DNA of 43,397 nt, from IMG/VR virus record IMGVR_UViG_3300045120_000203, positions 1-43,397 of that record, one strand, 5' to 3'. Below, one piece after another: positions 38,211 through 43,397 of the stretch. This DNA is from a virus. How positions within the stretch are numbered: position 1 is the stretch's first letter; each line of letters starts with the position of its first letter. The notes under the pieces are model-generated. The model had not been told where the DNA came from. It worked only from the letters and a program-made list of their open reading frames with translations, and made no database searches. A program made the translations under genes and the position numbers.

Positions 38211-38413
38211 TGCGAGCTCCAACTCTCGACGAGGCGGCAGCGCGTGCAGTACCAGCGGCGCAGGAAGTTGGGGCGACCGTCGGGGGTATCGGGTTCCTCT
38301 CGGATCCGCTCCTCGCTCATCAGTCGCCAGTCATGCGGTCCCTCGATGCAGGCATCGAGGTATTCGTCGCGGTCGCGGTATTCGCCGTTCTCGTAATCGT
38401 GCAGCGTCGTCAC
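38207..38413 (-). CDS. Small CxxC protein (68 aa)
   Basis: GTG at 38413 (SD GGAGGA; GTGA overlap with the upstream gene) gives a 68-aa acidic protein with YCTRCRLVESW at the C terminus, one half of a zinc ribbon. The N-terminal part contains repeated Tyr/Asp (HDYENGEYRDRDEYLD). Function unknown. Confidence 0.6.
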   Translation of the reverse strand: MTTLHDYENGEYRDRDEYLDACIEGPHDWRLMSEERIREEPDTPDGRPNFLRRWYCTRCRLVESWSSQ

Positions 38414-38649
38414 TGCTTCCTCCATCGGTTCGCGTCGGGGCAGGTCGCGAAGTGCGACCGGTAGACGGGCTCGCCGGGGAACGCGTCCGGGGTGACCGCG
38501 ATCGCGAGCACCTTCCCGTCGAGGACACGGATCACGAACAGGCCGGCCGGGTGATCGCCGTCGTAGGGCTCTCGGTCGAGCAGCATGCGGTTCCCCTTCT
38601 CGGTGCCGACCCAGAGGACCGGCGCGCTGCAGGACCGGCAGACGCTCAT
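38410..38649 (-). CDS. Small CxxC protein (79 aa)
   Basis: A 79-aa protein beginning MSVCRSCSAPVLWVGTEKGN, with a zinc-ribbon half at the N terminus and a second Cys in SHFATCPDANRW near the end. A central beta region (GLFVIRVLDGKVLAIAV) fills the rest. It resembles small phage DNA-associated zinc proteins. The start overlaps the previous stop (TGATG). Confidence 0.62.
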   Translation of the reverse strand: MSVCRSCSAPVLWVGTEKGNRMLLDREPYDGDHPAGLFVIRVLDGKVLAIAVTPDAFPGEPVYRSHFATCPDANRWRKQ

Positions 38650-39143
38650 CAGAACCCGTCCATGAGCTCGCGGTAGTCGAACTTGTCGCCGAGCGCGTCG
38701 ACGACGGTGACCGGCTCGCCGTGGAGCCCGAGAAGGCGGCTGTCGTAAATGTGGGCGTATTTCGGGACGGCGAGGTCGTGCCGGACGAACTTCGCACCGC
38801 GCTCGGTGACGCGCCACCATCCGGCCGGCCCGCCGTCCTCACGCTCGACGTCTGCTTCGACCATCAAGCCCCAATAGCGGAGCTTCGCCGAGTCGCCGGT
38901 GTAGGCCCGTCGCTTCCCGCTGACCTCACCGGAGAGGAGCGGCAGGTCGAACCACTCGAACCGGGCGCGGCGGTAGAAGTGGATCAGCTCGCGCGCCATC
39001 GTCGAGTGGATCTTCCGGCGATAGACCTTCGCGAACTGCGTGCAGCACGGGCAGCGAGCACCATCGTCGACCTGCTCGCGCAGCCACCGGGTCGCGTCGG
39101 CGAGCGACACGATCTCTGGGTCCCCATCGAACGTGAACCTCAC
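38649..39143 (-). CDS. Hypothetical phage protein with zinc site and winged-helix-like body (164 aa)
   Basis: GTG at 39143 begins a 164-aa protein: CPCCTQFAKVYRRKIHSTMA (31-50) followed by ARELIHFYRR, then RYWGLMVEADVERED and GWWRVTERGAKFVR, a winged-helix-like order. Versions of this GARCPCC..Y.RK protein are common in phage early regions; the biochemical role is not known to me. Possibly a DNA-binding regulator. Confidence 0.65.
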   Translation of the reverse strand: MRFTFDGDPEIVSLADATRWLREQVDDGARCPCCTQFAKVYRRKIHSTMARELIHFYRRARFEWFDLPLLSGEVSGKRRAYTGDSAKLRYWGLMVEADVEREDGGPAGWWRVTERGAKFVRHDLAVPKYAHIYDSRLLGLHGEPVTVVDALGDKFDYRELMDGF

Positions 39144-39358
39144 GGCTGCCGCTCCGACGGCCAGACGACCTGGGTGTCGGCCTCCTCCGGCCCGTCGTCG
39201 TCGTAGCGGCTGCGGTCGATGTAGAACCCGAACGACGTCCGGGCGACGTTGCGGTCGCGGGTGAGCGCCCAGATCAGCAGCAGCACGAGCGCGACCATCA
39301 CGACGATCGCGACCACGATCACGACCGGGAGGCTCGTCAGGCTGCCGGCGGCGGTCAT
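39140..39358 (-). CDS. Single-pass membrane protein (72 aa)
   Basis: A 72-aa protein with one strong hydrophobic helix (LPVVIVVAIVVMVALVLLLI, residues 10-29) and an acidic, probably cytoplasmic tail (RYDDDGPEEADTQVVW). It overlaps the transglycosylase gene upstream by 4 bp. It could assist export or action of that enzyme, or act as a small envelope protein. Confidence 0.6.
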   Translation of the reverse strand: MTAAGSLTSLPVVIVVAIVVMVALVLLLIWALTRDRNVARTSFGFYIDRSRYDDDGPEEADTQVVWPSERQP

Positions 39359-39870
39359 CTGCACGCCCACTCGCCGCCGCGCCCCTGCGCGTGCATCCAG
39401 CCGGCCGCCAACGCGGCGGCGGTCGGGTCGAACGGCGAGAACACCCGGTACGGCGTCGACCGCCAGGTCGAGCCGAGGAACTGGAACAGGCCGGCGGCAC
39501 CTGACCCTGAGTTGCTCGCTCGGGGGTCGAAGGTGCCGCCGGTCTCGCAGCGCGCCTTGCGCCACAACGTGTCGCAGAACCCGTAGGTCGCGCAGGCGAG
39601 GTTGACGGCCTCGACGACCGTCGGATGCCGGAGCACGATCCGGCGCTCGCGGCGCAGCTCGAGCCGCGCCTGGGCGAGCTGCCGGCGGGCGGCCCGGGCG
39701 CGTGCGGCCCATCGTTCGGGGCCGGCGCCGTCGAACCGGATCTGGCCGTGCCCGATCACGCGGCGATGATCGACCGGCCGGCCGGGATCGGTGTGGGCGC
39801 GCACGGCGAGCAGCAGCGCCACGAGCGCGAGCGCGAGCACGACCAACATCACCGGCCGCTGCTCCTTCAC
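39355..39870 (-). CDS. Secreted transglycosylase (SLT/lysozyme-like)
   Basis: A 171-aa protein. Residues 7-23 are a signal peptide or anchor (VMLVVLALALVALLLAV). After a basic linker, residues 90-160 form a lysozyme-like domain with candidate catalytic Glu109 in ARCETGGTFDP, GAAGLFQFLGSTW (124-136), and C-terminal ALAAGWMHAQGRGGEWAC; several Cys could form disulfides. It lies in the early region, far from the endolysin, which is unusual. Confidence 0.78.
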   Translation of the reverse strand: MKEQRPVMLVVLALALVALLLAVRAHTDPGRPVDHRRVIGHGQIRFDGAGPERWAARARAARRQLAQARLELRRERRIVLRHPTVVEAVNLACATYGFCDTLWRKARCETGGTFDPRASNSGSGAAGLFQFLGSTWRSTPYRVFSPFDPTAAALAAGWMHAQGRGGEWACR

Positions 39871-40064
39871 CCGTCGTCCTCTGGCATGCCGAGCCGGCGG
39901 CGCCGCTCGTTACGCTCCCGGCGGGCCTCCTCCCGCTCGGCCGCGCTGCGGCGGCGCCGTTCGGCTGCGGCATGCCTCTCCCGTCGCCGGGAGACTTCGA
40001 GGATCAGGAACCAGACCGCGACGACCACGGCGAGCAGGACGAGCGTCCAGACGAGCCAGGTCAC
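39867..40064 (-). CDS. Single-pass membrane protein with Arg-rich tail (65 aa)
   Basis: GTG at 40064 begins a 65-aa protein: one hydrophobic helix (WLVWTLVLLAVVVAVWFLIL) followed by a very Arg/Glu-rich helix (RRRERHAAAERRRRSAAERE). It overlaps the transglycosylase start by 4 bp. With the other membrane protein it flanks the enzyme, suggesting a three-gene envelope unit. Confidence 0.58.
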   Translation of the reverse strand: MTWLVWTLVLLAVVVAVWFLILEVSRRRERHAAAERRRRSAAEREEARRERNERRRRLGMPEDDG

Positions 40065-40225
40065 GCAGCGACCCGGGCGGCGGTGGCTTGCCGGCGGTCG
40101 TCGCGGATCCGGCGAAGCTCCTTGTTCGTCGGGTAGAGCCGAAACCCGCAGCGGTCGCACTCACGCGAGGCGGGCTCGCTCGTGACCTCGCAGAACGGGC
40201 ACCAGGGGCGGAAGCCGCCGGTCAC
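40061..40225 (-). CDS. Small zinc-ribbon protein (54 aa)
   Basis: GTG at 40225 gives a 54-aa protein with WCPFCEVTSEP and RECDRCGFRLYP, two CxxC knuckles forming a zinc ribbon, then a basic helix (NKELRRIRDDRRQATAARVA). It directly follows the DpdA-like gene (4-bp overlap). It might serve that modification module or act independently. Confidence 0.6.
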   Translation of the reverse strand: MTGGFRPWCPFCEVTSEPASRECDRCGFRLYPTNKELRRIRDDRRQATAARVAA

Positions 40226-40833
40226 TCGGCCTCCTCGTCGAGCATGAGTTGGACGTCGGCGGCGGCGTGGTCGGTGAACGCGTCGAGCCAGCGGTCGCGG
40301 AACCAGGAGAGGCTCGTGCCGTCGAACGAGTCGCAGCCGATCGCCTTCGCGTACCGGACGCGGCGGTGCCCGTTGACCCGCCCCATGTGCGTCCAGAGCC
40401 CGCGGTAGTTCGCCTCGCGGACGAGCCGGCGGGCCGGGTCGCCCATCTTCCATTCGTCGCCGCCGCCGACGAAGACCGCCCGGATCTTGTCCCACGGCAT
40501 CCAGTCGGCCGGCTGGCCGTCTTGGATCACGTAGGCGACCGGCAGGTCGAGCTCGGCGAGGATCGGCTGCCAGACCTCGAACCGGTCGAAGGTGTCCTCC
40601 CAGTCGCCGACGACGTCGGGGGCGGTCACGAACAGGCAGCCGGGCAGGCCGGCGATCCCGTCGAGCATCTGGCAGTAGCGGGTCTCGTCCCAGGCTGAGT
40701 AGGCGTCGTTGTCGGCCGCCCACGGCCAGGCGCCGAGGTCGGTGTAGAACCGGCGCGGCGAGGAGAGAACGCCGAGGTTCGGACGCCAGTGCGCCGCGAG
40801 CGTGACCGGGCTCGAATGGACGAGAACCATCAC
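40222..40833 (-). CDS. dpdA: DpdA-like DNA 7-deazaguanine transglycosylase
   Basis: A 203-aa protein of the TGT-like phage DpdA type: FVTAPDVVGDWEDT with Asp73 (68-81), LPVAYVIQDGQ, VFVGGGDEWKMG (120-131), WTHMGRVNGHRR and GCDSFDGTSLS (166-176). Family members exchange guanine in DNA for a 7-deazaguanine precursor (preQ0 or preQ1). The short length is usual for phage versions. It is translationally coupled to a QueF-like and a YhhQ-like gene (4-bp overlaps), which supports the role. Assigned by motif reading; the exact base made is unknown. Confidence 0.78.
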   Translation of the reverse strand: MMVLVHSSPVTLAAHWRPNLGVLSSPRRFYTDLGAWPWAADNDAYSAWDETRYCQMLDGIAGLPGCLFVTAPDVVGDWEDTFDRFEVWQPILAELDLPVAYVIQDGQPADWMPWDKIRAVFVGGGDEWKMGDPARRLVREANYRGLWTHMGRVNGHRRVRYAKAIGCDSFDGTSLSWFRDRWLDAFTDHAAADVQLMLDEEAE

Positions 40834-41123
40834 GTGTGCCCGTGCTCCGACCGTTCCGGGTCGAGCGGCTCCGGCCAGGCGGTGCAGCGCGTCTCGACCC
40901 CGGAGTGGCGGCCGGTCGTGATCACCTTCGCCCCGATCTCGTCGGCGAGCGTCTGAGTCAGGTTCTCCTGGTAGACCGGGTCGCCGGTCGCGGCGGCGAT
41001 CGTCGCGAGGATCTCCTCGACGGGGATCAGCCAGTCGCTGCGGATCGTGACCCGGTAGATGTCTCTCGACCCGTCGACGGGGCAGATCGCCGCGATCTCG
41101 GTGCGGTAGACGACCTTGATCAT
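40830..41123 (-). CDS. T-fold protein resembling QueF / QueF-like
   Basis: A 97-aa protein. AAICPVDGSRD (11-21) places Cys14 and Asp21 at the spacing of the QueF nucleophile Cys and acidic residue (CPxxGxxD). DPVYQENLTQTLA gives Glu53 where QueF has FHED. The NADPH-binding ESK motif of true QueF is not clear here (IPVEEILATI instead). In known families this combination is seen in QueF-like amidinotransferases, but GTP-cyclohydrolase-type T-folds are also similar. It likely modifies the deazaguanine handled by the neighbouring enzyme. It is shorter than usual QueF. Confidence 0.55.
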   Translation of the reverse strand: MIKVVYRTEIAAICPVDGSRDIYRVTIRSDWLIPVEEILATIAAATGDPVYQENLTQTLADEIGAKVITTGRHSGVETRCTAWPEPLDPERSEHGHT

Positions 41124-41668
41124 GTGAGCACCGGCAGCAGGCGGCGGCGGCCGGCGGTCACGAGCCCGCCCGCGGCGACCATGTAGACCTTCGCGATGAA
41201 CGTGCCGGCGAAGAACGCGGCCAGCGACGAGCTGCCGAACGCGAGCACGAGGAACACGTAGGTGTCGAGCGCCGACCCGGCGACCCCGGACGCGATGACG
41301 CCGGCCGTCAGGTTCCGGTTCCGCAGCGGCGTAAAGACGACCGCTTCCAATGTCTCGGAGCACGCGAACGCGCAGACGGACGCGACGGCGATCTTCTGCA
41401 GGCTCGTCCAGCCGGCGGCGATCCCGACGATGTAGGAGAGCGCGCCGGCGGCGACCATGAGCGGGATCGCCCAGCCGAGCCCTCGGAGCTGCTGCAGCCA
41501 GTCGCGGATCACGAGCACCGCCCCGACGGCGAGGACACCGGCCGGCACCGTGTACGACCGGCCGATCCAGGGGATCGTGACGAGGTACCTCGAGGCGAGC
41601 CAGTTCGCGAGCACGACGAGCGCGACGTAGACGGCGGCGAGCAGAGTGAACAGGCGGGTCTGGGTCAT
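41120..41668 (-). CDS. YhhQ/VUT-family transporter (queuosine precursor transporter)
   Basis: A 182-aa polytopic membrane protein with about six hydrophobic segments. Family-like motifs are VLANWLASRYLVTIP (18-32), LVIRDWLQQLRGLGW, and the long signature SETLEAVVFTPLRNRN followed by TAGVIASGVAGSALDTYVF. YhhQ members import preQ0/preQ1. It is the first of three coupled genes (ATGA overlap with the T-fold gene), so it probably supplies scavenged precursor. Substrate is inferred from family and neighbours. Confidence 0.78.
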   Translation of the reverse strand: MTQTRLFTLLAAVYVALVVLANWLASRYLVTIPWIGRSYTVPAGVLAVGAVLVIRDWLQQLRGLGWAIPLMVAAGALSYIVGIAAGWTSLQKIAVASVCAFACSETLEAVVFTPLRNRNLTAGVIASGVAGSALDTYVFLVLAFGSSSLAAFFAGTFIAKVYMVAAGGLVTAGRRRLLPVLT

Positions 41669-41877
41669 CGTTGGGCCTCCTGTAGGGCTCGGTCGAGGTG
41701 TCTGGCGGCGGCGGCGATCCTGATCAGGGCGCGCTCGAGGTCGAGCGCGATCAGACCGCCGCGCGGGATCTCGTCGGCCCAGGAGCGGAGGCCGTCGATG
41801 CCGGCCTGCAGCCCGTAGAGCGTCTCCTGGGCGCGCTCGATCCCGCCGGCGACCTCCTCACGCGTCGGGACGCTCAC
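41665..41877 (-). CDS. Small helical protein (70 aa), also truncated at the left end
   Basis: A 70-aa helical protein: REEVAGGIERAQETLYGLQA, SWADEIPRGGLIALDLERAL and a basic C terminus. The start overlaps the upstream gene by 4 bp and the stop overlaps the transporter start, so it is part of the modification operon. A fragment of the same gene reappears at 1-81. Function unknown. Confidence 0.62.
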   Translation of the reverse strand: MSVPTREEVAGGIERAQETLYGLQAGIDGLRSWADEIPRGGLIALDLERALIRIAAAARHLDRALQEAQR

Positions 41878-42119
41878 CGGTCGCCGCCTATCGGCCGTTT
41901 ACACCCGTTCGAGTCCGCAAGGAGTTGCTCCAGCCGCTCGCAGGCGTCCTCCATCCAGGTCAGGTTCACGGCTAGCACGTCGTAGTGCTCCGTGTCGTCG
42001 CCTTCGCGAAGCTCATAGTTGTCGAGCCGACGCTGCTGCTTCTTCACCCGGGCGCGAGCGAGGCCGAGCAACCAGCCGAGAGCGCGTTCATCGAACGTCT
42101 TGTGGGTGTCGGTGCTCAC
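41874..42119 (-). CDS. Small helical protein (81 aa) ending in a repeat-encoded tail
   Basis: GTG at 42119 (GTGA overlap) begins an 81-aa mostly helical protein: FDERALGWLLGLARARVKKQ, then VNLTWMEDACERLEQLLADS. The last residues DSNGCKRP come from a 22-bp repeat that also ends the upstream ORF. Thus the C terminus is repeat-derived. It is a possible cassette-like gene (see the array). Function unknown. Confidence 0.6.
   Translation of the reverse strand: MSTDTHKTFDERALGWLLGLARARVKKQQRRLDNYELREGDDTEHYDVLAVNLTWMEDACERLEQLLADSNGCKRPIGGDR
41897..41918. repeat. GTTCGAG-core repeat, copy 1
   Basis: Contains TTACACCCGTTCGAGTCCGC, identical in three places (41899-41918, 42126-42145, 42249-42268). 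This copy is at the 3' end of the small gene at 41874-42119. The core GTTCGAGTCC resembles a tRNA T-arm and the loop of the first inverted repeat at 42434-42470. Confidence 0.8.
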
Positions 42120-42250
42120 GGTCGTTTACACCCGTTCGAGTCCGCTAGGCGTGGCCCTGACCCGACGCAGTGCCCGCAGCCCTTGCCGCCGCAGATCGAG
42201 CAGACGGTCGGGAACGTCTTGGGTGTCGTGGTCGTGTTGAACGGATGGTT
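42116..42250 (-). CDS. Small zinc-knuckle ORF, start uncertain
   Basis: The frame contains TVCSICGGKGCGHCVGSG, a C-x2-C-x4-C-x2-C DnaJ-like zinc knuckle, then the repeat-encoded RLADSNGCKRP tail and a stop overlapping the next GTG. No ATG/GTG/TTG lies in the short segment itself; the open frame continues upstream through the repeats and attachment region (possible ATG near 42469, in the inverted repeat). Coupling to the next gene argues that the 3' part is translated. The 5' end is unresolved. Confidence 0.4.
   Translation of the reverse strand, partial: NHPFNTTTTPKTFPTVCSICGGKGCGHCVGSGPRLADSNGCKRP
42124..42148. repeat. GTTCGAG-core repeat, copy 2
   Basis: Second copy of the 20-bp identical repeat, with a shared flank extending to GCTAG. 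It lies at the 3' end of the zinc-knuckle ORF at 42116-42250, directly before the GTG start of the next small gene. Confidence 0.8.
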
Positions 42251-42271
42251 ACACCCGTTCGAGTCCGCTAG
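42247..42271. repeat. GTTCGAG-core repeat, copy 3
   Basis: Third copy; it lies upstream of the zinc-knuckle ORF and next to the attachment region. Spacing between copies is 227 and 123 bp, each interval holding one small ORF. Confidence 0.8.
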
Positions 42272-42283
42272 CCGCGCAGCCGC

Positions 42284-42304
42284 GATTAGACGCGGAGTAG
42301 ACGC
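42284..42304 (+). repeat. Arm-type direct repeat, P-side copy
   Basis: A 21-bp sequence built of two TAGACGC units, differing by one base from 42518-42538 in the same orientation. Probable arm-binding site for the integrase N-terminal domain. Confidence 0.6.
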
Positions 42305-42433
42305 AGGAGCGGCCCCGGAGCCTGATCGCGGCAGTTCGTCCGGGTTCGCTCCTGATCGCTCAGGTGATCTCGGATCTCCTGGTCTGGTGCGGGATCTGAT
42401 CGCCCGAGAGCACCCCAGTTCGCTCCTGTTACG

Positions 42434-42470
42434 GATGGGCGGTACTGGTTCGAGCCCAGTACCGCCCATC
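42434..42470. other. Inverted repeat 1: tRNA acceptor/T-arm minihelix-like core
   Basis: Perfect 15-bp arms GATGGGCGGTACTGG (42434-42448) and CCAGTACCGCCCATC (42456-42470) around TTCGAGC. Read as RNA it equals a 7-bp acceptor stem stacked on a 5-bp T stem with a canonical 7-nt T loop. A full tRNA (D and anticodon arms) is absent. Likely the attP core matching a host tRNA 3' end, with crossover in the T loop. Confidence 0.65.
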
Positions 42471-42471
42471 G

Positions 42472-42502
42472 CCGCAATCGCTGCAACCATCAGCGATTGC
42501 GG
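42472..42502. other. Inverted repeat 2 with 7-nt centre
   Basis: Perfect 12-bp arms CCGCAATCGCTG (42472-42483) and CAGCGATTGCGG (42491-42502) around caaccat, one base from the first inverted repeat. The 12-7-12 plan resembles recombinase core sites; as RNA it is a terminator-like hairpin of the int transcript without U tract. Intact also at 96-126. Confidence 0.6.
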
Positions 42503-42517
42503 GAACAGCAGCCGCGC

Positions 42518-42538
42518 GATTAGACGCGGAATAGACGC
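42518..42538 (+). repeat. Arm-type direct repeat, P'-side copy
   Basis: Twenty of 21 bases match 42284-42304. Located between the second inverted repeat and the int stop. It is also present in the left-end copy at 142-162. Confidence 0.6.
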
Positions 42539-42546
42539 GGCAGCCT

Positions 42547-43397
42547 TCAACTAGGCTCCACGAGGCCGAGCGTGGCGGTCGCGGTCGACCTGGTGGACGG
42601 TCGCGCCGCCTGCTCGGCCTGCTCGTCGAGGGCGTGCCGCAGGCCGTGCGGCGTCTTCGCCGCGATCGCCCTGCGTGCACGGGCGCCGCGGTCGCCCTGG
42701 TCGTAGACCTTGTCGAGCAGCTCGCCCGAGTCGACGTGGCCGAGCCGGTCTGCGGCCTCCTCACGTGAAAACCCGACCTCCCGCATCAGCGTCGCCGCGG
42801 TCGCGCGGAGGTCGTGCGGGGTCAGGTCGCAGAACGGCGTCTCGGCATCGTCGTCGAAGCCGCGCTCGTCGCGCCAGATGTCGGCGGCGCGGGAGCAGGC
42901 CTTCGACCAGACGAGCTTGTGGAACTGCCCGTACCGCCACGGCTTCCCGGTCGCGGTCGGGAAGACGAGCCGGGTGCCGGGGGCGCGCGCGAGGAGCTGC
43001 TCGCGGACGAGCAGCACCTGGTCGGCGTCGAGCGCGACGCGCTTCGGGAGGCCTTCCTTCGCGAGCGCGGCGGTCACGAGCGCGGAGCCGTGCGCCGGCA
43101 CGTCGCCGTCGGCGCCGTGCAGGTCGAGCCGGTCGTCGGTCAGGGTGAACAGTTCGCCGATGCGGAACCCGGCGGTGCCCTTGAGCATGAGCATCCGGCG
43201 GGCGTAGGCGGGGGCGCAGGCGGCGAGCAGGTCGAGCTCGTCGAGGGCGAGCGCCTTCCGCTGCCGCGGTTCGACGTCGATCGCGGGGATCGCGGGGATC
43301 GCGAGGATCGTCTGGTCGGCGGTCGGCTCGGCGCGGATCACGGTCTTGAGAGCCTGCAGTTCGTTCCGGGCGGCGGTCGCCGCGACGAGCGCCCGGT
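42547..43397 (-). CDS. int: Integrase, second copy, cut by the window edge
   Basis: Same gene as 171-1415, with the N-terminal part beyond the edge; the frame is open to 43397. All catalytic motifs are present and identical. The only difference seen is an extra 9-bp unit giving IPAIPAI instead of IPAI before the catalytic domain, at about 43279-43296. It is the overlapping contig end and not a separate integrase. Confidence 0.92.
   Translation of the reverse strand, partial: RALVAATAARNELQALKTVIRAEPTADQTILAIPAIPAIDVEPRQRKALALDELDLLAACAPAYARRMLMLKGTAGFRIGELFTLTDDRLDLHGADGDVPAHGSALVTAALAKEGLPKRVALDADQVLLVREQLLARAPGTRLVFPTATGKPWRYGQFHKLVWSKACSRAADIWRDERGFDDDAETPFCDLTPHDLRATAATLMREVGFSREEAADRLGHVDSGELLDKVYDQGDRGARARRAIAAKTPHGLRHALDEQAEQAARPSTRSTATATLGLVEPS

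Larger units (their letters stand above)
42272..42546. other. attP: Candidate attP region
   Basis: About 275 bp without a convincing gene, directly 3' of int. It contains two nearly identical 21-bp arm-type repeats (42284-42304, 42518-42538; ATTAGACGCGG motifs) flanking two adjacent perfect inverted repeats with 7-nt centres (42434-42470 and 42472-42502). It also has the 11-bp direct repeat GTTCGCTCCTG at 42344-42354 and 42418-42428. Arm sites around a core with a 7-bp spacer are the standard plan of tyrosine-integrase attP sites. The first core equals a tRNA T-arm plus acceptor, implying a tRNA-gene attB. Confidence 0.7.
41734..43397. repeat. Right copy of terminal redundancy (complete form)
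   Basis: Matches 1-1012, but with 643 bp (about 41815-42457) that the left copy lacks and with one extra 9-bp unit in int. This copy keeps both small ORFs, three GTTCGAG repeats and the full attP-like region and is therefore probably the ancestral arrangement. Confidence 0.88.

Noticed and set aside
42434-42470. A tRNA gene
   Set aside because: Only acceptor stem and T arm are present; no D arm, anticodon arm or variable loop can be formed upstream.
42286-42550. Minus-strand frames giving peptides such as VLGSNQY and GTGLEPVPP
   Set aside because: They are translations across a tRNA T-arm-like inverted repeat, a common source of false ORFs; kept only as a sign of the attachment site.
42547-43397. 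A second, independent integrase gene
   Set aside because: It matches 171-1012 except for one 9-bp unit and lies in the overlapping contig ends, so it is the same locus.

Overview
The window looks like the complete genome of a temperate tailed phage (or excised/circular prophage) of about 42 kb, read once around with overlapping ends. Bases 1-1012 repeat 41734-43397 (the same integrase and attachment region), but the left copy lacks a 643-bp internal stretch and a 9-bp repeat unit. Base composition is very GC-rich, start codons are often GTG, and genes overlap as ATGA/GTGA. Several small families (DUF4314-like, XF1762-like) are typical of phages of high-GC Actinomycetota. The host is therefore probably an actinobacterium, but the sequence alone does not name it.

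Layout, with almost everything transcribed leftward. 171-2246: integrase, excisionase-like protein and two small genes. 2570-3097 (+): a lone HTH plus membrane protein. 3205-4879: lysis region (CHAP-type endolysin, small membrane proteins). 4907-12069: tail fibres, collar-type fibre, baseplate gpI/gpJ/gp25-like proteins and collagen-like fibres. 12066-18681: hub with two predicted murein hydrolase domains, LysM baseplate protein, tape measure, frameshifted assembly chaperone, tube and sheath. 18678-26620: connectors, decoration proteins, HK97-like capsid, scaffold, portal, terminase and HNH. Sheath, tube, gpJ, gpI and gp25 together indicate a contractile (myovirus) tail on an HK97-type head.

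At 28095-28272 two operons diverge from duplicated promoter/operator/leader modules (palindrome GTCTAC-N3-GTAGAC and variants). The rightward operon (28272-29808) holds small unknown genes and ends at a UUCG-loop terminator. The leftward early region (42119 down to 29841) holds replication, recombination and DNA-modification genes: a C5 methyltransferase with a repetitive target region, ParB-like protein, RusA, Toprim-helicase, RecT-like annealing protein with a PD-(D/E)XK exonuclease, many small zinc-binding proteins, and a small membrane/transglycosylase cluster. A translationally coupled trio encodes a DpdA-like base-exchange enzyme, a T-fold protein resembling QueF, and a YhhQ/VUT-family transporter.

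The most interesting parts are: (i) this trio, which predicts 7-deazaguanine hypermodification of phage DNA from scavenged precursor; (ii) the attachment region next to the integrase, with two adjacent perfect inverted repeats with 7-nt centres (one a tRNA acceptor/T-arm minihelix), flanking arm-type repeats, and an array of small ORFs each followed by a repeat sharing the GTTCGAG core; and (iii) the repeat-rich A/T-tract region at 32901-33075 beside the helicase-primase, a candidate replication origin.
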